Source of the DNA: Nitrospirota bacterium
Lineage (GTDB): Bacteria; Nitrospirota; Thermodesulfovibrionia; UBA6902
Direction: 5' to 3'
Assembly (NCBI GenBank): GCA_024277515.1
Contig: JAJRVB010000071.1
Coordinates: 1 to 12,074, forward strand
DNA: 12,074 nucleotides
This document shows, one piece after another, positions 6,940 to 12,074 of this stretch. Numbering within the stretch: position 1 is the stretch's first letter; each line of letters opens with the position of its first letter. Position numbers and translations under genes: made by a program. Below the pieces are notes generated by a model. The model worked only from the letters and a program-made list of their open reading frames with translations. It was not told the DNA's origin and ran no database searches.

Positions 6940-8112
6940 CTATACCTTGTCCGGTTTTGTATCATGAAAATGTTTTTTTATTATACTGCTCAGAGGCGCG
7001 TTTTTCAGGATTTCTACTATCCTGGAGCTTGCCGTACCATTGCCGTAAGGATTTTCAAGCCCCCTTAAGGATTCCTTAAAGCCTCCGGACAGGGCCTCTT
7101 TAACGGCAATTTCTATTTTATCATCATTGCATTCCGCCACATCAATAACATTTTTCGCCCGTATCCTGCCGTCCTGCCTGCTCCCGATATTGACTACAGG
7201 CAATTCAAAGGAAGGCGCCTCGATAATGCCCGAGGATGAATTACCGGCCATGACAACAGCAGTTTTAAGGATCGAGAGGTATCTTAACTGTCCCAGTGAT
7301 ACGAACAATGACGCATGCCCTTTTCTCTCTTCAACATACCTCTTTATGTTTTCGATAATGGTCCTGCTTTCCGTGTCCGCATTGGGATAGGTAAATATCC
7401 AATGGATCTCTGGGAATTTATCCAGTGCAGACAGGATTTCTTTTATCTGCCTGCCGGCGCCCTCTTTTTCGAGTGTTGCGGGATGAAAAGTAACGATTCC
7501 CCAGTCACTGTTTACAGGAAGCCCCAGTTCTGAAGCGAGTTGCTCTTTATTGAGCAGCTGCAGTTTTTTTATGCTGTCCAGTCCTGGCGCGCCCGTAACA
7601 AATACATTTTCAGGCTGTTCGCCCATCTGTTTTATTCTGTCGGCATAAGCCTGTGTTGAAGCAAAGTGCAGGTGGCTCAATTTGGTTATTGAATGCCTGA
7701 AAAGCTCATCCATCGCCCCACGCGTTAATTCGCCGCCGTGAATATGTGCTACAGGTATCCTGAAGGGGGCTGCGGCGCTGGCAGCAGAATGTATCTCAAA
7801 ACGGTCTCCAAGTAAAACAATGATATCCGGTCTCAGCCGGGCATAAGCCTTTGCAAGGCCCATGACTCCCTGTCCCATCGACACAGAGACGGTCTCTTCC
7901 GTATCGGATGAAATCAGCATCTCAACTTTTTCGGCGACCGGAAAATTGTCCTTCTCAATATCATTGACCGTCATGCCGAAGTCCTGTGACAGATGCATGC
8001 CCGTCACTATAAGCTGGAGCTCCAGTTCAGGGTCCTCATGTATCGCTTTTATAATGTGGTAAAGCAGGCCGTATTCAGCCCTTGTACCGGTTATGACCGC
8101 TATCTTACGCAT
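6940..8112 (-). CDS. legG: Hydrolysing NDP-sugar 2-epimerase, LegG (NeuC family)
   Basis: The 390-residue protein belongs to the NeuC/WecB family with a GT-B-like fold. Visible motifs are TGTRAEYGLL (8-17), LGDRFE (101-106), AHIHGGELTRGAMDE (122-136), TFHP with H210 (208-211), AGNSSSGIIEAP (289-300) and GSRQDGR (310-316). In the legionaminate pathway LegG hydrolyses GDP-2,4-diacetamido-2,4,6-trideoxy-glucose, releasing GDP and inverting C2 to give the manno sugar for LegI. It overlaps legI by eight bases, with its ATG inside the final codons of legI; GGGAAG nine bases upstream can serve as ribosome site. No usual motif is missing and the length is normal for the family. NeuC enzymes for Neu5Ac (UDP-GlcNAc) look alike; the neighbouring legB, legC and legH decide for the legionaminate version. 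Confidence 0.9.
   Translation of the reverse strand: MRKIAVITGTRAEYGLLYHIIKAIHEDPELELQLIVTGMHLSQDFGMTVNDIEKDNFPVAEKVEMLISSDTEETVSVSMGQGVMGLAKAYARLRPDIIVLLGDRFEIHSAASAAAPFRIPVAHIHGGELTRGAMDELFRHSITKLSHLHFASTQAYADRIKQMGEQPENVFVTGAPGLDSIKKLQLLNKEQLASELGLPVNSDWGIVTFHPATLEKEGAGRQIKEILSALDKFPEIHWIFTYPNADTESRTIIENIKRYVEERKGHASLFVSLGQLRYLSILKTAVVMAGNSSSGIIEAPSFELPVVNIGSRQDGRIRAKNVIDVAECNDDKIEIAVKEALSGGFKESLRGLENPYGNGTASSRIVEILKNAPLSSIIKKHFHDTKPDKV
6945..6948 (-). promoter_or_regulatory. Ribosome binding site deciding the ptmE-type start
   Basis: Minus-strand AAGG lies nine bases before ATG 6933-6935, inside the end of legG. The upstream ATG at 6963-6965 is preceded by an A-rich stretch without a Shine-Dalgarno match, so the shorter protein, whose CBS domain starts normally, is preferred. 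Confidence 0.55.
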
Positions 8113-9130
8113 CTTTTATATCTTCCCAGTTAATGACGGAATCCTCATCTATTTTCCTTGCTGCCTTTTTATTGACAACCGATTCCCTGAACTCGGGGTG
8201 GATGCCCGTCCCCGGTCTTTTAACCGCAATGTCATCCGGCGTAATCGCGGCGCCGGTATGAATCGTCCTTGCCGCAACAAGGCTTTTTCTAACGACCCTC
8301 CTGACAGACTCTTCGCTTGCAGCAGGTTTTTTTATTCCGTCTCCCATTGCGAGTTCAATGTTTCTGATTGACCGGACCATATTTTTCATTTCGAGAGGTT
8401 CAAGAGATGCCTTGTGGTCCGGTCCCTCCATGGTCCTGTCAAGAGTAAAATGCTTCTCAACAACCGAGGCCCCAATTGCCGCGGCAGCAACAGATACTTC
8501 AATCCCCATAGTGTGATCCGAGTATCCCACAGGCAATTTGAATTTCTTTTTCATTGTATTCATTGCAAGCAGGTTGACATCGGCAAGATCAGCAGGATAG
8601 TTTGAAACAGAGTGAAGCAGTGTTAAGCCGGGATTCACACCTGAGCTCCATATGCTATTTATCCAGTCTATGGCTTTTTCGACCTCTTCAAGATAGGACA
8701 TCCCGGTTGAAAGAATCAGAGGCTTTCTGTACGAAGCTATATGTTCAATTAATGCCTTATTAGTTATCTCGCCTGAGGGGATCTTGAAAATGTCCATCCC
8801 CATACTGTCCAGCATATCCGCGCTCACCTCATCAAAGGGGGTGGACATGAACATAATGTCTTTTCCCATGCAATATGCAAGAAGCTCCTGATGGTCGTCT
8901 CCGGACAGTTCCAGTCTTTTCAGCATTGCATGCTGGGATTCACTTATTCCGGTATTATCTGCCTGATAGCGTGCCTTGCCGGAGGTTTTCGTTGCGATCT
9001 CATCCGCCTTGAATGACTGGAATTTGACCGCATCCGCACCGGCTTCCTTTGCTGCGACTACAAGTTCCTTTGCAATGCTGATATTACCGTTGTGATTAAC
9101 ACCCGCCTCCGCAATTATAAATACTTTCAT
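8105..9130 (-). CDS. legI: N,N'-diacetyllegionaminate synthase, LegI (NeuB family)
   Basis: The 341-residue protein is a full NeuB-type synthase: a TIM barrel (about 1-270) and a C-terminal antifreeze-like SAF domain (about 280-341, including RKSLVAARTIHTG and RPGTGI). It condenses phosphoenolpyruvate with 2,4-diacetamido-2,4,6-trideoxymannose to form legionaminic acid in the cytoplasm. Motifs: AEAGVNHNG (7-15), AVKFQSF (34-40), KIPSGEI (116-122), STGMS (141-145), GYSDHTMG (202-209), EKHFTLDR (225-232) and PDHKAS (237-242). H206 and H227 match the metal-binding histidines known from meningococcal NeuB. One oddity is LLHSVSNYPA (171-180), where most relatives carry LLHC. It overlaps legH by four bases (ATGA), a classic coupled arrangement, and legG by eight at the other end. 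The NeuB family also makes Neu5Ac and pseudaminate; context gives the legionaminate call. Confidence 0.92.
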   Translation of the reverse strand: MKVFIIAEAGVNHNGNISIAKELVVAAKEAGADAVKFQSFKADEIATKTSGKARYQADNTGISESQHAMLKRLELSGDDHQELLAYCMGKDIMFMSTPFDEVSADMLDSMGMDIFKIPSGEITNKALIEHIASYRKPLILSTGMSYLEEVEKAIDWINSIWSSGVNPGLTLLHSVSNYPADLADVNLLAMNTMKKKFKLPVGYSDHTMGIEVSVAAAAIGASVVEKHFTLDRTMEGPDHKASLEPLEMKNMVRSIRNIELAMGDGIKKPAASEESVRRVVRKSLVAARTIHTGAAITPDDIAVKRPGTGIHPEFRESVVNKKAARKIDEDSVINWEDIKDA

Positions 9131-9753
9131 TTTGCAGGCACGCCCTTTAGTGTAACACCGTCAGCCACATCGGTTATTACTACTGACCCGGCAGCAATGG
9201 TAACGTTTTTCCCGATATTGATTCCATTAATAACAGTTGCTCCGGCGCCTATGAAGGAGCCTTCATCGATTCTGCAGACCCCTGATATGACGGCCGCCGG
9301 ACATATATGAACATTGGTTCCTATGCAGCAGTCATGTTCAATAATGGCACCGGTATTTATGATGGTATTTTCTCCGATCATGCTGTCCGTCTGAACAACC
9401 GCGTTAGCCATTATTTGCGCCCCCGCGGCAATCTTGGAATTTTCCGAAACAACAGCCCTGGGATGAATTAAGGGAGGGACAGAAAGGCCTGCGGCTTTTG
9501 ACTTATCATACAGGGACTTTCTTATTAAAGTATCTTTAACGCTTCCCGTTCCTATACACGCATTAATGATGCCGCTGGTTACCAACTCAGGAAGCATGTC
9601 ATCATTCCCAAGGACAGGTATGCCTGATATCATGGTCCCCGGATCAAACTGCGGATCCAGTATGCCCGCAATTTTGTATGTTCCGCTTAACCGGACAAGA
9701 TCTATCAGGACTCTTGCGTGGCCTCCTCCGCCTAATATTATTATTTTATCCAT
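9127..9753 (-). CDS. legH: Sugar N-acetyltransferase, LegH (PglD/NeuD family, left-handed beta helix)
   Basis: This 208-residue acyltransferase adds an acetyl group from acetyl-CoA to the C4 amine made by LegC. The N-terminal sugar-nucleotide-binding domain starts MDKIIILGGGGHARVLIDLV with the family GGGGHA at 8-13. A left-handed beta helix of hexapeptide repeats covers about residues 95-205, for example IAAGAQ, IGENTI, IGTNVH, IGAGATV and IGKNVT. The IIEHDC segment holds H140, matching the catalytic base histidine of PglD. The chain ends at GVPAK, so it is slightly shorter than relatives that have a few residues more. It begins six bases after the legC stop without a good ribosome site and overlaps legI by four bases. 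The nucleotide on the substrate (GDP expected in this pathway, UDP in PglD) cannot be read from the sequence. Confidence 0.88.
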   Translation of the reverse strand: MDKIIILGGGGHARVLIDLVRLSGTYKIAGILDPQFDPGTMISGIPVLGNDDMLPELVTSGIINACIGTGSVKDTLIRKSLYDKSKAAGLSVPPLIHPRAVVSENSKIAAGAQIMANAVVQTDSMIGENTIINTGAIIEHDCCIGTNVHICPAAVISGVCRIDEGSFIGAGATVINGINIGKNVTIAAGSVVITDVADGVTLKGVPAK

Positions 9754-9759
9754 GCCTGG

Positions 9760-10914
9760 TCATAAGTTACTAAAATAACCGATGATATTTTCAGAAACAT
9801 ACCTTATATCTTCATTTGTCAAATTTACACTGCATGGCAGATTGATACAGGTATTGTAGGCCTCAATTGCGCTTGTGATTTTATATGATTGAGAGTTCTT
9901 GTACATCGGCAATGTATGTAACGGTTTCCACAGGGGTCTTACCTGAATCCCCTTAGATATGAGAAATTCCGATAATGTTTTTTTATGTTCTTCAGGAACC
10001 CTCAGGGTTATATACCAGAAGTTGCTCTTCCCCCATTTCTGCTCCCAGCAGACTTCGAGACCTTCAATGCCTGACAGAGAGTTTTTATAGACCAGGGCAT
10101 TTTCCCTTTTCGTATCTATAATTTGATTAATCCTCTCCATCTGCGCAAACCCCATGGCAGCCTGTATATTTGTGAGACGGTAATTGTATCCGATTTCGTT
10201 ATGATCATATTCAACATCATCAGAGCGGGCCTGTGTTGTGAGATGACGAATTCTCTTTGCAAGGGCATCGTCATTAGTTACAACCATTCCGCCCCCGCCG
10301 CAGGTTATTATCTTGTTCCCGTTGAAAGAAAAACATCCTGCATTCCCGAATGACCCTGTTTTTTTGCCCCTGTATTCAGAGGCGAGGCTTTCCGTTGCAT
10401 CTTCTATAATAACCAGATTGTAATGTTCTGATATCTCCAGTAAAGCGTCCATGTCTGCAGGATGGCCGAATACGTGCACTGGAATGATGGCCCTGACAGG
10501 TCTTTTTGTATCTTTGTTATATGTGATGTTTTCAGCCGAATAAGTATTTTCTTTCAAAAACTCTCTTAATTTATCCGTATCAATGCAAAGGGTATTTTTA
10601 TCGCAATCCATAAATAGAGGTTCAGCAGAGCAGTACTTGATGACATTGGCAGTTGCAATAAAAGTCAGGGATGGAACGATTACCTCATCGCCGGGTTTTA
10701 TGCCGCAGGCGATCAGGCTTATGTGAAGAGCGGATGTTCCGTTTGTAGTAGCAACGGCATGGCTGCAGCAGGTATATTCAGCCATCATGTCTTCGAATTT
10801 GTTCACGAAGCCGCCTGCTGAAGAAACCCAGCCGGTATCCAGGCATTCCTTTATATACTTCCATTCATTGCCCTGAATTACGGGTACGGAAAGGGGAATG
10901 GCGCGAGACATCAT
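9760..10914 (-). CDS. legC: PLP-dependent nucleotide-sugar 4-aminotransferase, LegC (DegT/DnrJ/EryC1 family)
   Basis: The 384-residue aminotransferase converts the 4-keto group made by LegB into an amine, with pyridoxal phosphate and usually glutamate as donor. The family pattern is complete: NGTSALHISL (58-67) for phosphate binding, VIVPSLTFIATANVI (78-92), IPVHVFGHPADM (144-155), IIEDATES (169-176, Asp172 under the PLP ring) and GCFSFNGNKIITCGGGGMVV (193-212), in which K201 is the likely Schiff-base lysine. The form FNGNKI followed by four glycines is characteristic of the LegC-type subgroup. Two adjacent ATG codons occur at 10912-10914 and 10909-10911. AGGA, which overlaps the legB stop, lies four bases before the first and seven before the second, so the protein may begin MSRAIPLSV at the second codon. 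It follows legB after six bases. Confidence 0.9.
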   Translation of the reverse strand: MMSRAIPLSVPVIQGNEWKYIKECLDTGWVSSAGGFVNKFEDMMAEYTCCSHAVATTNGTSALHISLIACGIKPGDEVIVPSLTFIATANVIKYCSAEPLFMDCDKNTLCIDTDKLREFLKENTYSAENITYNKDTKRPVRAIIPVHVFGHPADMDALLEISEHYNLVIIEDATESLASEYRGKKTGSFGNAGCFSFNGNKIITCGGGGMVVTNDDALAKRIRHLTTQARSDDVEYDHNEIGYNYRLTNIQAAMGFAQMERINQIIDTKRENALVYKNSLSGIEGLEVCWEQKWGKSNFWYITLRVPEEHKKTLSEFLISKGIQVRPLWKPLHTLPMYKNSQSYKITSAIEAYNTCINLPCSVNLTNEDIRYVSENIIGYFSNL

Positions 10915-10920
10915 ATGATC

Positions 10921-11913
10921 CTAAACATTATAAATATCAGATTTGTACTTTTCCATTATATCGCCTTTCCTGAACCATTCCACAGTCCTGGCAAGCCCCT
11001 GTTTAAAAGAATGTGCCGGCTTCCAGTCTGTTAATTGCCTGATGAGTGAATTTGATCCCAGCAGTCTCTCTACCTCGCTTTTGTCAGGTCTGAATCGAGG
11101 CTCATCGGATATGATCTTTGCATCAGGATTGATAATATCAATCAAAGTTTGTGCCAGGTCCCCAATGGATAATTCCTTGCCGCTGCAAATATTGATCTCT
11201 TTTCCAACGGCCTTGCTGCTCCTTGCAAGCGAAAGAAATCCTTCACACGTATCCCTGACATAGTTAAAATCCCTTGTGGGATGCAGCGAGCCGAGTTTCA
11301 GCCTTGTCCTGCCGGACAGGAGTTGAGTGATAATTGTCGGTATTACCGCCCTTGCCGACTGTCTCGGTCCGAATGTATTGAACGGTCTGGCTATGACCAC
11401 CGGAAGATCAAACGACCTGTAAAATGATTCCGCTATCTTGTCAGCCCCTATCTTTGTTGCGGAATACGGCGATTGGCCCTGCAGTGGGTGTTTTTCGTCT
11501 ATAGGCACATATTGTGCGGTTCCGTAGACCTCTGATGTGGATGTAACAATAACCTTCCCGATATCGAAATCCCTGCATGCCTGAAGGACATTCATTGTTC
11601 CCTTTATATTGGTATCAACGTAAGCATCAGGTGAATGGTAGGAGAAAGGGATAGCTATCAGCGCTGCCAGATGAAATGCGATATCCATCCCCTTGACCGC
11701 GGTCCTGACGCCGTTAGGGTCCCTTATGTCGCCGGGGAAGACATCAATCTTTTTCAATAATGACCGGGGAAATGAATCGAGCCAGCCCCAGGAATTGAAT
11801 GAATTGTAAAATACAAAGGCCCTTACACGGCATCCCTCCCTGACGAGTGACTCCACAAGGTGGCTGCCGATGAAACCGTCCGCACCCGTAACCAGGACCT
11901 TTTTATTTTTCAT
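10921..11913 (-). CDS. legB: NAD-dependent nucleotide-sugar 4,6-dehydratase, LegB
   Basis: The 330-residue extended SDR makes the 4-keto-6-deoxy sugar nucleotide that starts the committed pathway; in Campylobacter the substrate is GDP-GlcNAc. It shows VLVTGADGFIGSHLV (6-20) for NAD binding, HLAAL (81-85), TSTSEVYG (124-131), PYSATKIGADK (149-159) with catalytic Y150 and K154, and RPFNTFGPRQSARAVIP (176-192). The active-site triplet Thr-Ser-Glu (126-128) is like GDP-mannose dehydratase rather than the Thr-Asp-Glu of RmlB, which fits dehydratase chemistry on a GDP sugar. The segment FNSWGWLDSFP (39-49) and the overall frame match the LegB type. The ATG has GGAG 13 bases upstream, rather far, in the 40-base gap that separates it from the preceding gene. 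This is the widest gap in the window, but I see no convincing promoter or terminator there. Confidence 0.9.
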   Translation of the reverse strand: MKNKKVLVTGADGFIGSHLVESLVREGCRVRAFVFYNSFNSWGWLDSFPRSLLKKIDVFPGDIRDPNGVRTAVKGMDIAFHLAALIAIPFSYHSPDAYVDTNIKGTMNVLQACRDFDIGKVIVTSTSEVYGTAQYVPIDEKHPLQGQSPYSATKIGADKIAESFYRSFDLPVVIARPFNTFGPRQSARAVIPTIITQLLSGRTRLKLGSLHPTRDFNYVRDTCEGFLSLARSSKAVGKEINICSGKELSIGDLAQTLIDIINPDAKIISDEPRFRPDKSEVERLLGSNSLIRQLTDWKPAHSFKQGLARTVEWFRKGDIMEKYKSDIYNV

Positions 11914-11953
11914 ATTAATCGTATTTCTCCGTCAGAGTTTTTGGTCTCCGTTC
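11914..11953 (-). other. 40-base gap upstream of legB with the likely ribosome site and a short direct repeat
   Basis: This is the widest non-coding stretch in the window. On the minus strand ACGGAGA occurs twice (11945-11951 and 11926-11932). The copy nearer to legB supplies GGAG 13 bases before the ATG. There is no hairpin with a T-run that would act as terminator and no recognisable -35/-10 pair, so read-through from the preceding gene is likely. Confidence 0.5.
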
Positions 11954-12074
11954 TTATACCAGAGGTCTGATCCTGTCTTCCCAGTAATGAATGTCCCGTG
12001 CCCTGAAATACTTGTCTGTGCGGCCAAGCTTGTCTATTTTTTTACCCCGGTTTTTGTAAAGCTTTAGATCGAGC
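11954..12074 (-). CDS. C-terminal tail of an unrecognised protein (runs off the right edge)
   Basis: A minus-strand frame is open from the right edge to a TAA at 11954-11956 and gives 39 residues. It begins LDLKLYKNRGKKIDK and ends YWEDRIRPLV. The piece is basic and soluble-looking, rich in Lys, Arg and Asp, with no membrane segment. It shares strand and spacing with legB, only 40 bases away, so it is most likely the last part of the previous gene of the same operon rather than chance. Thirty-nine residues are too few to name a family. A glycosyltransferase or other sugar enzyme would fit the setting, but this is a guess from position only. Confidence 0.6.
   Translation of the reverse strand, partial: LDLKLYKNRGKKIDKLGRTDKYFRARDIHYWEDRIRPLV

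Noticed and set aside
8105..11913. Possible pseudaminic acid or Neu5Ac pathway instead of legionaminic acid.
   Set aside because: Pseudaminate loci carry PseB, PseC, PseG and PseH types, and Neu5Ac needs no dehydratase or aminotransferase. The LegB/LegC/LegH/LegG set with a ptmE-type enzyme fits legionaminate best, although stereochemistry cannot be proved from sequence.
11870..12067. Plus-strand frame of 65 codons across the legB start and the right-edge gene.
   Set aside because: It is antisense to the legB N-terminus and to the unassigned tail, which continue the operon; no ribosome site or recognisable protein.
1..12074. Search for tRNA or rRNA genes, CRISPR arrays, insertion sequences, attachment sites, riboswitches and toxin or defence genes.
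   Set aside because: None was seen; the window is filled by sugar-pathway and membrane-protein genes with gaps of at most 40 bases.

Overview
The window is one stretch of a bacterial surface-sugar locus. All genes run on the minus strand, from about 12074 down to 1. It holds an almost complete CMP-legionaminic acid (sialic-acid-like nonulosonate) pathway, followed by a polysaccharide flippase (Wzx-type) and a candidate O-antigen/capsule polymerase (Wzy-type). The gene families point to a Gram-negative, diderm bacterium, since Wzx/Wzy export and 5,7-diamino nonulosonic acids are typical of such cell surfaces. Base composition is moderate: three hand-counted 60-base lines in the legF-legB half average near 50% GC or slightly below, and lines at the left end are near 32-35%. 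I cannot name a phylum. Nothing marks the DNA as plasmid or phage.

Layout in transcription order (right to left): tail of an unrecognised gene (11954-12074); legB, 4,6-dehydratase (10921-11913); legC, PLP aminotransferase (9760-10914); legH, left-handed beta-helix N-acetyltransferase (9127-9753); legI, legionaminate synthase (8105-9130); legG, 2-epimerase (6940-8112); a ptmE-type CBS plus nucleotidyltransferase protein (5841-6935); a ptmA-like short-chain dehydrogenase (5081-5851); a Gfo/Idh/MocA oxidoreductase (4087-5061); legF, CMP-legionaminate synthetase (3334-4047); a Wzx-type flippase (1852-3312); a polytopic Wzy-like protein (412-1845); and the N-terminal part of a further protein, possibly a glycosyltransferase (1-406).

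How the genes work together (family knowledge plus inference): the ptmE-type enzyme would make a GDP-activated glucosamine sugar, which separates this route from UDP-sugar pathways. LegB, LegC and LegH would turn the GDP-GlcNAc form into a GDP-2,4-diacetamido-2,4,6-trideoxyhexose. LegG removes GDP and epimerises C2. LegI condenses the product with phosphoenolpyruvate to legionaminic acid. LegF activates it with CMP. The flippase and polymerase next door suggest that the sugar enters a lipid-linked repeat unit of O-antigen or capsule rather than, or as well as, flagellin. The SDR and Gfo/Idh enzymes are the least certain parts.

Genes overlap or are 4-40 bases apart. I see no terminator, internal promoter, RNA gene, CRISPR array, insertion sequence or non-coding stretch above 40 bases, so the window looks like the interior of one long operon whose promoter lies beyond the right edge. 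This is a recognisable type of locus and I found no clearly new system. The open questions are the two oxidoreductases, the two edge genes, and a few unusual residues in LegI and LegF.
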